A model generated the notes under the pieces. The model saw nothing but the letters and a program-made list of their open reading frames with translations. It was not told where the DNA came from and did no database searches. A program made the position numbers and the translations under genes. 64,000 nt of DNA from contig WNNJ02000423.1 of assembly GCA_012934845.2 (NCBI GenBank), positions 62,001 through 126,000 on the forward strand. Reading direction: 5' to 3'. Below are positions 20,560-30,851 of the stretch, one piece after another. The DNA is from Pomphorhynchus laevis (Eukaryota > Acanthocephala > Palaeacanthocephala > Echinorhynchida > Pomphorhynchidae). Positions within the stretch are counted from its first letter, which is position 1. Each line of letters starts with the position of its first letter.

Positions 20560-21311
20560 AACATTATTTTAATTGCTTATGTGATTATACTCGATCGCTG
20601 CGTTATAGACATTAAAACAATAGATTAAAAAATAGACGTGTTGGCTAAAAATTGAATATTTATTAATTAGATAAAATATTAATTAAATAAAAAATATTTT
20701 ATTTGGAATAATTAAATATTTTTATAGTTAGATATAATCTACCAATTTTTATTAATTCTAAATAAAATAAAAATTTTAATTTAATTTTATTACTTAAAAT
20801 GTTAAAATCTAAAATTATTGCATAATTATATAATTTACAATTAAATACTACTATTTAATAATAAACAACACCATAAATTTATTCTAAAATTTTAATAATT
20901 GAAATTTTAATAATAAAATTTTAAATAACATAAAATCTTTTATTTTTAAATAAAATTTATAATTTTATTTAAAAATTAAACTTCACGGTGTAATTTAAAC
21001 TCTCTCTATATATTCACCGTCTAAACAGCAAAATAAAAAAGCTGTAGATAAGTATGTGATTTCAGCAAATCATTGAAGATGGCACAGTGATTGTAAAAAT
21101 TACCCAAAAATGATTTAATAAGCAATTTTAAAGTTTTATTTTTTGCCTTATATCACTTCAGAGGGTTATAACAAAAGTGATAGCTTTCGTTATAGCTTTT
21201 TTGAATTGCTTTCGTTTTAGCTTTTCTGTAAACAAGAAATACCAGACCGATGCTTACAAAATAAAGTACCGTGAAAACAAGTGCTTCCATACGCTAGTCT
21301 TAACACATGTT
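20560..21311. other. AT-rich gap, no gene seen
   Basis: Low-complexity A/T sequence. The start of the open frame at 21177 lies here, but only its C-terminal half (from about 21312) has homology, to LINE-A. Confidence 0.5.
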
Positions 21312-22485
21312 GCAGATTTTATAGTCTTTCAGAAGACGCGGTCTATTCGTATTCCCCAGGACATTACTCGATTTATTCCAAAGCATATTTGTTCCCACTA
21401 TACTTTGTACATAACCCACCTCACTCCACTTCATCTCGAGGACTCTTGACCTTAGTTAAAAGCTCATTAAGGTCATCGCTCCTGTTAAATTACTCGTGTC
21501 CAGTCATGTCTTGTTTGGTAGTTTCACTCTGTAAGAAAGGTAAGCGCATTAATCTAGCCAATGTCTACATCCGTCCAGGAGAGATTCACAAGAACCGTGA
21601 CCTCCTGGATAGTATTATTGACAGCGGCTATGACTTAATACTTGGAGACTTCAACGACAGAACTAGTTGTTGGATCAACGCAGCACTTCGCAGAGCTAGG
21701 AACGCTTATCTTATTTACAAACCTCTGTCCACTACCTTTCATTGCACATCAACAAATTCTATCCTCGACATTTTACTGCTTCACTCGAGGTTGCTGTTTA
21801 AACCCCTCTGTACGGAGTAGTCGCGTCAACAACTGTCCACATCTCATGACATAATTTGTTGGAGGATTGAGCAAGATACGTTGCTTCGAAGGAGGTTTCA
21901 CTTTGATCCGATCAGAGTGGCCTTCTTCCAGGCGGCTATCCGACTCTTTTTCAAGATAGGAAATGAGAGTTTTACCGCATTTAATACCTTCTTCTTTTCG
22001 CAAGCTACCGCGATTTTATCGACTAGCTACAGGTAGTTGTCTTTAATGGCACCCCTGCGACAAAGAAAAAATTAAAGAGACTAGCACTCTCAGCTCTATC
22101 TTCTATATTGACTAATCAACCACTCCCTACCTTCACAAGTCGAGTAAAATACCTGGGGTTCACTGTTACGGTGAACTGGTCGGCGAAAGCTGACCTGGAT
22201 AGACTTAAACGTATCCTGAAGAAAGCTAGGTGGGCCCTGAAACGGGCTCAGCATCTGTCGTTGAATGGGAAAACCCAAGTGCGCCTCTGGGGCACTTGGG
22301 CTATCTCGGGATTAGTCTTCGTTTCGAGAGAACGTCCCCCAAAGCAAAGTCTAAGGTTTCTTAAGCTCCTCGTCTCTGGTTTAACCAGCATAGTCCGCGC
22401 CGATTTGATTCTTCGGGGGAGGGGTGAAAGACCCCGGTGGTTCAGTAGGAAAGCGGCGTGTTGGATCTGTTAAGGGCTTAGATCC
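21312..22485 (+). mobile_element. LINE-A copy 2, internally deleted
   Basis: Both ends of LINE-A ORF2 are present but the middle is gone. The endonuclease part (21312-22030) reads KTRSIRIPQDITRFIPKHI, then after a frame change LLTLVKSSLRSSLLLNYSC, LANVYIRPGEIHKNRD and LILGDFNDRTSCW. At about 22033 it jumps to sequence equivalent to 27969, removing roughly 1.2 kb that encodes the linker and reverse-transcriptase motifs including YADD. It resumes with VKYLGFTVTVNWSAKADLD to the C-terminus. Several more stops are present. It is more diverged than the 25-kb copy at its left but nearly identical at its right part. Confidence 0.85.
22108..22473 (+). pseudogene. LINE-A ORF2 C-terminal piece in the deleted copy
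   Basis: 121 open residues starting TNQPLPTFTSRVKYLGFTV. They match the intact ORF2 residues beyond the polymerase thumb and end in a stop after RRAACW-like sequence, about 20 residues short of the complete protein. It cannot function alone. Confidence 0.8.
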
Positions 22486-23004
22486 CCTTGGATCTCAGGC
22501 CATAAGAAATGGGAGAAGACTTTAAGAAGAGGAGGTTATGATGACTTAAATTTTTGTTATCCCTGTTATTTTCTATTTAACCTTTTGTATGTTCAAAGAA
22601 TCATTTATTTATTTATTTTAACACGTGTTTGTGAAGATCAAATGAGTGATCGTTTCAAAACTGAAAATTTACATATTTTGTTTCAAGCTTTTTAAATAGT
22701 CGTTTCGTTCTTTATTGTTAATCTATTTTGCCGCGTTATGACTGCGGCATAGAGGATATTTCGCCTCGAATAGAACTGTCTTATTTGCTCGTATTCTACT
22801 TTGAAATCCTCCTTTGTAAAACAGTATCTATGCATGGGCAGGAATAGCGAACGAGCAGCAGATAATATATTATACTTCATTGGGCAAATCGATGTAACGG
22901 GGTGGTAATGATAATGACACCTTTTTCCTAAGCACAGTGGTCTTAGTACTAAAACTACCTTCACGCGAACATTGTACGTACAGAAAGAACATCACCATGG
23001 TCGG

Positions 23005-23030
23005 ACCCAATCCTGTGCTTATAAAGGAGG
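23005..23030 (+). promoter_or_regulatory. TATA-box-like promoter candidate
   Basis: CCCAATCC (a CCAAT-like block) is followed by CTTATAAAGGAGG at about 23019-23031. It lies about 80 bp before the ATG of the 74-residue plus-strand frame. Spacing suits a TATA promoter, but the window is A/T-rich and such matches are common. Confidence 0.25.
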
Positions 23031-23103
23031 AGGGTCGGAGGTAGACTTTGTGACAAGCCAGCCGTAAAAAAACGTCTATTCAACATTATGAAATGCTGTC
23101 ATA

Positions 23104-23328
23104 ATGAACTTCTCGAAAGACGACTACAATAGTACGGCCAAGTTTTCCGTGCAAACAATTAAACCAAATAGAGGTAAAAAATGCGGACTTAGTAACGAAG
23201 AGGAACAAATGCTGAAGAAAAATAAGAATTGTACGTCCAGGAAGGAAATAACACCGTCAATTTCAGCAAATTTGCTCTACTTCATTCGAGTATCCAAATT
23301 ATCTAACATATTGAAGACATTCCCATGA
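23104..23328 (+). CDS. Small orphan ORF, 74 residues
   Basis: Starts MNFSKDDYNSTAKFSVQTI and is rich in Lys/Asn with the middle KKCGLSNEEEQMLKKNKNC; no domain is recognised. It follows the TATA-like sequence and is the first ATG after it. It may be a real small protein, an exon, or chance. Confidence 0.2.
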   Translation: MNFSKDDYNSTAKFSVQTIKPNRGKKCGLSNEEEQMLKKNKNCTSRKEITPSISANLLYFIRVSKLSNILKTFP

Positions 23329-23494
23329 ATAGGATCATGAAACATTATTTTTTAAATTTTTTTTTTCAAAATTTTTAAAAGATAAGATATTTTTATATTT
23401 AAAAAAAGTTGGTAATTAAAAATATTTCTTTTTTGAAACCATTTAGATAATATTTTGATAAAATACCATTTTATTTTTAATGTTAAAGTTTCTT

Positions 23495-24610
23495 GTGTTA
23501 ACAGAAACCTGAATAACAATTTCCTCCACCAATTACAAGATCTTACTCAGATGTTTAGCCGCCTCCAGTATTTGTATGAAATTTTGTCGATTGCAATTAT
23601 AGTTTCGCGATTTTGCTTTAAAGGCGATTAGATTACAATTTGATTGAAAATGTTTACCCACTATTTGTGTCATCAAACCGTCTTCATGTATTGTAAGTAT
23701 TTTTTCGTTAGTATTTTTGACTTTAAATAAATGACATTAAATAAATGTCTGTGTATTTCTTAGAATTTGCAGGTAACTGAAATCAATTCAAAGAATTGAA
23801 AATATCTTAATATAATTTGGTATTTGTAATATTAAATGTGATGTAAATAACTGATAAGTTCTATATTATCTGTATAACTTTATGCTTTTATTTGATAAAT
23901 ACATGAATTTATAAATTTTGTTTTTGTAAGCATTCTCGGTTGCATACTTTCTAGCATGACGATCACGAAATACAACATAGTTTGCATATGCGAGCCATAT
24001 TTTCATTTTGTCGGTTTTGCATGCTACTCTCACGCGAATACACTATTGAAGGAATGAGCCCACTATTGATGTGCTGTATTTTGATAAGAGTGATCATCAT
24101 CTGGCGTAATATACGAAACCAATAAAATGTGGACTTAAATAATACAGATCGAAAATGTTATCAACTCAAGTTTTGTATGTTAGCAGAAATCTGAGTAACC
24201 ATTTACTTTAACAATTTTACGATGATCTTATTAACGCGTTGATTGGTGCCCAGTATCTGGATAATTTTATATCGACTGCAATTCTATTTTTGCAATTTCA
24301 CTGTCAAGGCGTCTATATTAAAATTTGATTATAAAAGTGTTTATCCACTTTTAGCACATTCAAATAACCTTTATTTAATAGATAAATAACTATATGCTTT
24401 TATTTCCTATGATATAAATTTATGAAATTTATATTATTAAATATTATTTTATATACATATTCATATATTATCTATACAACTTTATGCTTTTATTTGATAA
24501 ATACATGAATTTATGAATATTGTGTTTTTTGTAAGCATTCTCGTTTTCATCTTTTCAAAAATGCCGATCACAAAATTACATCATATTTTCCATTTGTGAG
24601 CCATATCATC
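23495..24610 (+). repeat. Diverged direct repeat upstream of LINE-A copy 3
   Basis: Two related segments in direct orientation, 23495-24015 and 24172-24610. Shared landmarks are CAGAAACCTGA/CAGAAATCTGA, TCGACTGCAATT-type blocks, ACAATTTGATT, TTTACCCAC/TTTATCCAC, CTTTTATTTGATAAATACA, GTAAGCATTCTCG and GCGAGCCATAT/GTGAGCCATAT. No coding potential. The second copy runs into the LINE-A 5' end, so this is probably the insertion target or an older element. Confidence 0.65.
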
Positions 24611-25810
24611 AGTTTTTATTCTGTAAAAATAATGTACAATAATACATTACAAAAATTAAAGGAAGAAATTTGTACAAGCAGTCAAGAAATTTGTACAAGC
24701 AGTCAAAAATTTACCATCGGTGCTTTAAACAACTTACAAAATCAAGCTAATATGGAACGGAACTCAGGTATTTCCAATGTAACATCGAATTTTCAAGCCA
24801 AAGAAAACAAGGTTAGTCCTATTTCGTCTAATTTTTTAATCTCAAGCACGGATGGAGAACTCCCTCCTGTGCCTAAAGTGGTGAATCTGGTAATAATCAG
24901 ACTTCTTCAACCATTTGAAAGGAAGAATCTTTTCAATATTTTTCTGAGAGAGTTTACAAGCTCTTATAAGAAGAGAATTCTATTTAATTCGATAAAATAT
25001 TTAGATTCCGAAATCCGGGTTTCTTTCAGCTCTCCAGATCTGGCAGCATCGTACCTAGAATTTTTCGAAACACACCTAAAAGAATTTGGGTCAATTACTT
25101 ACAGGCCTATTCAGGCGACTTTGAAAATTAATAATTTTCCGCCCTTCGCAACGGAGGAAGATATCATTGCTCTCACATCTGAGTTCAAAATTCATAATAT
25201 TCGCCCAATCCTGGGCAAGAAAGGCCAGGCTATACCAATAGCATTCTGTTCTACCGCAGTCGATCAGGCGGAATGTCTGGCTAAAAGCAAATGTAACCCC
25301 TTTCTGGGGTACAATCTTTCTTTCAATATCGTAGATGCTGATGACTTAACATACCCCCATTGCAATGGGTGCCACCTCTGGGGGCACTGGTCCTCGAACT
25401 GTACTAGGCCCCATACGTGTGGGGTTTGCAGCTCTTCCGAAGTCCATGAGGGGAAATGTTCTCTCCCCCCTCTGTGTTCCAATTGTGGTGGTCAGCACCC
25501 GGCCTGGTCTAGAAGATGTCCTATCTTCAAAGAATACAAATTAAGGCATTGTGGGGCACCGGTCAAACCGGCCCACTTTGCCGCTGCCAGCTTATCCAAT
25601 TCAAACGGTTATGGTATGTCGGACACCGACATTTTCAAAATTGTTGACGCAAGACTACAGATATATAAAGACGAGATTCGAGCCTTAACGAACCATCTGA
25701 TAGCGAAATTCGAGGAGTCCCGTTCTCCTCCATCGACGATTCTTACCTCTTCAAAGAGAGCCCCCGTTCTAAGAAGAGATCATCTTCTAAACAAAAGTTG
25801 GCTTCCTTGA
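24596..25810 (+). CDS. LINE-A ORF1: zinc-knuckle RNA-binding protein
   Basis: 404 residues as open, but the first roughly 33 come from flanking DNA, including a 21-bp tandem duplication (EICTSSQ twice). The first Met inside element sequence is at 24751 (MERNSGISN), the better start. The middle resembles an RNA-recognition-type fold (LKINNFPPFATEEDIIAL). The three knuckles start at residue 256: CNGCHLWGHWSSNC (CX2CX4HX4C), CGVCSSSEVHEGKC and CSNCGGQHPAWSRRC. Such proteins coat LINE RNA. At 25761-25765 a run of five C throws the frame into RRDHLLNKSWLP and a stop. One more C would extend it about 60 residues to TAG at 25945, the same stop position the other copy would use. Confidence 0.85.
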   Translation: MSHIISFYSVKIMYNNTLQKLKEEICTSSQEICTSSQKFTIGALNNLQNQANMERNSGISNVTSNFQAKENKVSPISSNFLISSTDGELPPVPKVVNLVIIRLLQPFERKNLFNIFLREFTSSYKKRILFNSIKYLDSEIRVSFSSPDLAASYLEFFETHLKEFGSITYRPIQATLKINNFPPFATEEDIIALTSEFKIHNIRPILGKKGQAIPIAFCSTAVDQAECLAKSKCNPFLGYNLSFNIVDADDLTYPHCNGCHLWGHWSSNCTRPHTCGVCSSSEVHEGKCSLPPLCSNCGGQHPAWSRRCPIFKEYKLRHCGAPVKPAHFAAASLSNSNGYGMSDTDIFKIVDARLQIYKDEIRALTNHLIAKFEESRSPPSTILTSSKRAPVLRRDHLLNKSWLP

Positions 25811-25947
25811 AGTTGGCAAAGAAGGATGATATATGCTGGGAGTTGTTGGCCTCAAAGGGAGATGAAGATAATGCCGGTGGGCAAGTGTCTTCTCCTGGTA
25901 GGGCTGGGAGTGAGAATGGCAACTTTCTCTCTCCTAGTTTCTGCTAG
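25761..25947 (+). pseudogene. Out-of-frame C-terminal tail of LINE-A ORF1
   Basis: Read one base over, the sequence after the poly-C run codes RSKKRSSSKQKLASLKLAKK, then DDICWELLASKGDEDNAGG and ends SPSFC at TAG 25945-25947, 34 bp before the ORF2 ATG. The tail is rich in Lys and Ser and looks like the genuine end of ORF1. The 60-kb copy preserves the same tail, also out of frame but in the other direction (seven C). Confidence 0.7.
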
Positions 25948-25981
25948 GAGGTAGGCATCCCACTCCAGCTGTCGTAACACA

Positions 25982-28441
25982 ATGCAAAGTAGTCAAGAGC
26001 CTTTTTCACTGAATATACTTCAGTGGAATTCGGGAGGTGCTTCTGCTCTTAGCCTTCTATCTGGTAGAGATGCGGATGTTATAGTCCTTCAGGAGACGCG
26101 GTCTATCCGTATCCCCCAGGACATTACTCGATTTATCCCCAAGCATATTTACACCCACTTCATTCCGTACATAACCCCTCCTCACGCCTCTTCATCTCAA
26201 GGTCTTTTAACCCTAGTTAAATGCTCCTTAAGATCATCCCTTCTTTTAAACTATTCTTGTCCAGCCCTGTCTTGTTTAGCTGTTTCACTTTGTAAGAATG
26301 GTAAACGTATCAGCATAGCCAATATCTATATTAGGCCAGGGGAAATTCACAAGAACCGTGATCTCCTGGACCGTATATTGGGTAGTGGCTATGACATGTT
26401 ACTCGGTGACTTCAACGACAGAACTGGTCGTTGGATTAATGCAGCACTCCGCAGAGCCAGGAACGATTACCTTATTCACAAACCACCGTCCCCAACTTTT
26501 CATTGCTCAACAACTAATTCTCTCCTCGACATATTACTGCTTCATAAGATGTGGTTGTTGAAACCCATCTGCACTGAGCAGTCGCGCCAAAAACAGACCA
26601 TCTCTCATGACCTAATTCGTTGGCGGATAGAGGAAGATACGTTGCTTAGAAGGAGGTTTCACTTTGATCCCATCAGAGTGGCTTTCTTTCAGGCGGCTAT
26701 CCAACTCTTCCCCAGAATTGGTAATGAGAATTTGACCGAATTTAATTCCTTCCTCTCCTCGCAAGCTACCGCGTTTCTTTCGACTACCTATAAAGGTGAT
26801 ATTTACAATCCCACTCCAACAAAACTCAAGGTTTTGGCTAAAATGCTAGGTCTTCCCAATGTCTCTGTTTCCGCCAGGCAGGCCATCTCGAATGAATACT
26901 GGAGCACTAGATATAGGTTCCAGCTGAGCAGGGATAAGGCGAACATCGCTCACCTTAACCCTTCTCAGTCTTCCTTCTGGAAGATATTCAAGAAGGAGAA
27001 GTTTGTCTGTTGGAAGGATAGAGCTTTGGGTTGGATTGGTAGTATAGGCCTTGATAATGTTTTGAAGGAGTCACTATCCCTACATAATTATGGAGCCACT
27101 CAATCTCCCCAACCAATCCCGCCTTGGGGTGACTTCAGGAGCAGGGACTTATCTGTTACAGATATCCTTAACTCCTGGGGGCCACTTCCGGGCACCTCTA
27201 AATCCGTCGCTCCACTATATTCTCGAGTCTGTCAGCTTTTGACAGCCGATCAAAGAAGAGAAGTGGCCGTCACAATGCTTTTAGCCTCACCATCCGATGT
27301 AGCCGGCATCAATATTAGTCGTAGAATTTTCTTACCAAAGCATAGTCCGGTTTCATGTCCCAAAGATCTGCGTCCCATTTCGATTCAAAACTCCCTCATC
27401 TCCATCTACGAAAAAGCGCTTGCGCGTAGAATCCGCGACCATTTAAGTAGGCGTAATTTGATCCCACCGAGTTTTCACGGGTTTGTCAAGGGACGCTCGG
27501 TTCATTTAGCAATAGGTGAAGTGCATCAGTTTTGTAGGGATAATAGCCATCAACTAGCTGTGGCTGTTTTCCTTGACTTTTCTGCTGCATTTGACCGCAT
27601 TTCCATTCCCTTTGTTATCTCCTCTCTTAGGTCACTCGGGTTGCCTGCGAGAATTGTTAACAGGGTGGAGATATTACTGTTTACCAAGAGGTTCTACTAT
27701 GAAGACGACCCTGATGCGTGTCAGTTCTACCCTATTACAGGTGTGCCCCAAGGATCCCCACTTTCTCCTATCTTATTTCTTGCTGCCTCCATTGTACTAT
27801 TCAAGAATTTTAAACGTGATCAACATCTAGTGGTATACGCTGATGATACCACGGCCCTGTTCTCTGGACGCAGGTGCAAAGATGTCGCTTCAGACATCAG
27901 CCGTTTCTTTTTAAGATTAACAGACCAGCTGACCCTATCCAATCTTATTTTAAATTCATCCAAATCGCAGGTAGTTGTCTTTCATGGCACCCCTGCGACA
28001 AAGAAAAAATTAAAGAGACTAGCACTCTCAGCTCTATCTTCTATATTGACTAATCAACCACTCCCTACCTTCACAAGTCGAGTAAAATACCTGGGGTTCA
28101 CTGTTACGGTGAACTGGTCGGCGAAAGCTGACCTGGATAGACTTAAACGTATCCTGAAGAAAGCTAGGTGGGCCCTGAAACGGGCTCAGCATCTGTCGTT
28201 GAATGGGAAAACCCAAGTGCGCCTCTGGGGTACTTGGGCTATCTCGGGATTAGTCTTCTTTTCGAGAGGACGTCCTCCAGAGCAAAGACTAAGGTTTCTC
28301 AAGCTCCTAATCTCGCGATTACCGCGCATAGTCCGCCTAGATTGGATTCTTCGGGGGGTGATAGACCCCGGGTGGTTCAGTCGAAGAGCGGCGTGTTGGA
28401 TTAGCTGGAGGGCTCAGATCCCGCTGGACCTGAGGCCGTGA
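25982..28441 (+). CDS. LINE-A ORF2: endonuclease plus reverse transcriptase
   Basis: 819 residues, intact. Endonuclease: ILQWNSGGA near the N-terminus, IVLQETRSIRI (catalytic Glu), GDFNDRTGRW at about 142, SLLDILLLH and ISHDLIRWR. Reverse transcriptase: LRPISIQNSLISIYEKALAR (about 460), FHGFVKGRSVHLAIGEV, VAVFLDFSAAFDR (about 530, first catalytic Asp), GVPQGSPLSPILFL (about 586) and VVYADDTTAL with YADD at 619-622. A thumb and a C-terminal extension with RAQHLSLNGKTQVRLWGTW follow. There is no RNase H domain. The combination with a knuckle ORF1 fits the Jockey/R1 superfamily; exact clade is uncertain. It would nick chromosomal DNA and copy LINE RNA there. Confidence 0.93.
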   Translation: MQSSQEPFSLNILQWNSGGASALSLLSGRDADVIVLQETRSIRIPQDITRFIPKHIYTHFIPYITPPHASSSQGLLTLVKCSLRSSLLLNYSCPALSCLAVSLCKNGKRISIANIYIRPGEIHKNRDLLDRILGSGYDMLLGDFNDRTGRWINAALRRARNDYLIHKPPSPTFHCSTTNSLLDILLLHKMWLLKPICTEQSRQKQTISHDLIRWRIEEDTLLRRRFHFDPIRVAFFQAAIQLFPRIGNENLTEFNSFLSSQATAFLSTTYKGDIYNPTPTKLKVLAKMLGLPNVSVSARQAISNEYWSTRYRFQLSRDKANIAHLNPSQSSFWKIFKKEKFVCWKDRALGWIGSIGLDNVLKESLSLHNYGATQSPQPIPPWGDFRSRDLSVTDILNSWGPLPGTSKSVAPLYSRVCQLLTADQRREVAVTMLLASPSDVAGINISRRIFLPKHSPVSCPKDLRPISIQNSLISIYEKALARRIRDHLSRRNLIPPSFHGFVKGRSVHLAIGEVHQFCRDNSHQLAVAVFLDFSAAFDRISIPFVISSLRSLGLPARIVNRVEILLFTKRFYYEDDPDACQFYPITGVPQGSPLSPILFLAASIVLFKNFKRDQHLVVYADDTTALFSGRRCKDVASDISRFFLRLTDQLTLSNLILNSSKSQVVVFHGTPATKKKLKRLALSALSSILTNQPLPTFTSRVKYLGFTVTVNWSAKADLDRLKRILKKARWALKRAQHLSLNGKTQVRLWGTWAISGLVFFSRGRPPEQRLRFLKLLISRLPRIVRLDWILRGVIDPGWFSRRAACWISWRAQIPLDLRP

Positions 28442-28560
28442 CATCATTATGAAGACTAAATGCTATTATGAGTTGTCTTATTTGAACTGCATTTTTTTTT
28501 CTCTCTTTTCGTTATTTTTTAGTGGTTGTTAGTTATTTAAGAAATTCCTTATCTTATCTT

Positions 28561-29085
28561 TAAAAATTAAAGTTATTACAAATCTTGATTGTAATGTCTT
28601 CAGCACGTTGTTTTAGCTCTAAAGTAAATAATAAAGAGAAAATAATCACAATAATTAAACACAGTCGTTCATATAAGAAATAATATTATGTTATGTAGTA
28701 ACTGTAATAATTGTTCCAAACCGATTGAATAAAATTCTATATTGTGTTTACAAAATGTCGTAGAACTGATTTCGCAAAAATTACATTTGCTAGGTTATGT
28801 TGTATATGTGATTATGTTTCTTAGCATACATTTTAGGTCACTGAAAGGTAACCGCATCAGGCATTTTGATATAGAGTCATATCCAATCAATTGGTTAACG
28901 CATTTGTGAGTACAATTTTTAAGAAATTTAACGTTTTAAAATATTGAAATTTATTCTAATTATAAAATGACACTTTAACTGATATTTTACTTGACGGATT
29001 AATAATAAATAAAAATACTATTAAAAGAAATTTTAATTAACGTAAATATTTTTAATTAAAAATTTATTAATTAAAAATTTATAAA
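28561..29085. other. AT-rich gap, no gene seen
   Basis: Noncoding A/T-rich sequence between LINE-A copy 3 and the next LINE-A scrap. Nothing specific was recognised. Confidence 0.5.
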
Positions 29086-29088
29086 AGG

Positions 29089-29215
29089 TCGTGACACTTC
29101 ACTGTGTCACGACCGTAGGTCAACAGGGATCTGCGCCCTTCAGCCAATCCAACACGCTCCTCTCCGACTGAACCACCCGGGGTCTTTCACCCTCCGAAGA
29201 ATCCAATCGAAACGG
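29089..29215 (-). mobile_element. LINE-A 3' scrap with leading hairpin
   Basis: The minus strand of 29118-29213 matches the last coding part of LINE-A (equivalent to about 28340-28435, DPGWFSRRAACW region, with RGRVKDP-like changes). It is preceded by a perfect hairpin at 29089-29116 (GGTCGTGACAC / GTGTCACGACC). The A/T sequence TTTTAATTAACGTAAATA with TTTTAATTAAAAATTTAT occurs on both sides (29030-29085 and 29225-29262), so the scrap splits or is flanked by a duplication of about 40 bp. Confidence 0.75.
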
Positions 29216-29264
29216 AAACATTTTTAATTAACGTAAATAGTTTTAATTAAAAATTTATAAATTT

Positions 29265-29945
29265 AATATTTATAAATAATTATCAATAAATATTTATCGA
29301 AACTTGAAGTCATTTTTAAATAAAGATGATAAACACCTTATCATATTATGGAATAATTAATTAACTTTTAAGCTTTACTTAGGAAATTTTGTTGTCGTTG
29401 TGGCGAAAGTAATTATTATTTGTGGGGATGCAATTTGTAGAATTGATGAAACAAGTTATTGTTACTTTTTGCAAGATCGGTTGTGCTAAGTTGATAAGAT
29501 AATTATAAAAACAATCTAATCAGTCGATCACATTCTACTGATTTAGATCGTATCGTCTAGTCATGATAATACAAAGGATAAAAACACCCTACTATTAAGT
29601 GACACAGAGTCTGACAACATGATTTCAGAATTAACCCACATGAAGAATAGTGTATTTCCTGTTTTTGTAGCTATGCAAGAGTCGACTCGAAGTTGTTATC
29701 TACTTCAATAGAAACTAGACTTTTAATTATTACTGCATTATATATTATGCGGTAATTTGAGGAAGAATTATTACTGCATTACACCGTGTGAAAATTCGAG
29801 GAAGAATGACTTCTGATTTGATGTTCTGATTATTCTGAAAACATTTAATCTGGAACGCATTATAAGTTATATCAGAAAAACAATTTATTGACAAGAACAA
29901 ATAAAATAAAAGTAACACAAGATTTTTCTTGCCAACCATTTATAT
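29265..29945. other. AT-rich gap with a 45-bp tandem duplication
   Basis: No gene. Around 29725-29810 a segment with ATTATTACTGCATTA and GAGGAAGAAT is repeated twice. Confidence 0.45.
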
Positions 29946-30186
29946 GGGTGTCGGGTCGTGGAGGCAGTGTACGAACCAAACTACTACATACTTCGAAATC
30001 CTGGGAGACAGACCAGAGTTCTCTTTCAGATAGCCCAAGGCGGTCTTCGGTCAGTTTCGAGATTTGAGATCTCCACTGTTAGCGAGGTAGGTATACCTCG
30101 AGTACTCTTTTCATAGAATACGGCACAAAAACCCTCCGAGGCGGGCGATCCCTAGACATTATCAGAAAGTATCCTAGCCACTTCAA

Positions 30187-30408
30187 CTAACTTTCTTCGA
30201 TGTGGAGAAGCAGCGACTTTACGGTGTGTCGATTCCAGATGATAGAATTCCTAACCTTATCTATCATGCTAAGACAAGCCACACCATGAAGGGACCTAAT
30301 TTCGGTTGCATGTATCTGAGATCTTATACTTTCGATCATAACCCAAAACTTATAACAATAGGTTAAGATAAAAACGAAGATTGCGTGGTAACATGAAACT
30401 TTCCCCAA
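30187..30408 (-). pseudogene. RTE-like LINE C-terminal region
   Basis: 73 residues with FILTYCYKFWVMIESIRSQI, HATEIRSLHGVACLSM, IDKVRNSIIWNRHTVKSLLL. This matches the conserved region after the thumb in this LINE type (the YGHExWVMTExxRSQxxAxE pattern). No tail repeat could be placed with confidence. Confidence 0.75.
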
Positions 30409-30851
30409 AGACTCAATTCTCTCTTCACCACGATGGACCTGTACGAAGAACGAATTGCTGCGTTAACTAAACAGATCCGCTTTTCATCTCCTTATGTTCC
30501 TGCAGTCCCTCGAGAACAATATCCCAAAGTACTTTAGCTCCTCCACGTCTTGAGCAACATTATCCTCAATCGGAGTTGGCATAGACTCCTGAATCCGATA
30601 CAAACACATATAAACAGCCTTAGAGGTACTAACTAACATCTCTGCTGCTTGTCACTCAATCGTAAATCGATCTAGTAGATATTGTATGTCCTTAAGAGAA
30701 GAAGTTAGCAAAAAAACATCGTCTGCAAAAATAAGAGATTGTATCCTGATGGAACCAAAGTGAACACTGACACCCGACAGATTAGCCCGTCTCGTAATTT
30801 TGTTCAGGTAAACAAGGAAGAAATTAGAGACGGATCACAATTCTGAGAAGC

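Larger units (their letters stand above)
22490..23490. other. Less AT-rich stretch with two orphan frames
   Basis: Between 22.7 and 23.33 kb the composition is more balanced than around it. Two open frames diverge: 22692-22964 on the minus strand (90 residues from a GTG, with CFTKEDFKVEYEQIRQFYSR) and 23104-23328 on the plus strand. Neither matches a family I know. This could be a small gene or the remnant of an unrecognised element. Confidence 0.35.
24696..28560 (+). mobile_element. LINE-A copy 3: Jockey/R1-like LINE, nearly complete
   Basis: A two-ORF non-LTR retrotransposon. The copy at 60288 becomes identical from CAAGCAGTCAAAAATTTACC, so 24696 is the likely element start. ORF1 encodes a nucleic-acid-binding protein with three Cys/His knuckles; ORF2 encodes endonuclease plus reverse transcriptase without RNase H. 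They are separated by a short spacer. The sequence is far less AT-rich than its surroundings, and two copies in the window are nearly identical, so it moved recently. Only ORF1 is damaged, by a poly-C length change near its end. The 3' end lies after the ORF2 stop in T-rich sequence and is not precisely defined. Confidence 0.9.

Noticed and set aside
22288-22318. CCCAAGTG / CACTTGGG hairpin in LINE-A copy 2
   Set aside because: It arises from coding sequence; the intact copies have TACTTGGG and no perfect pairing.
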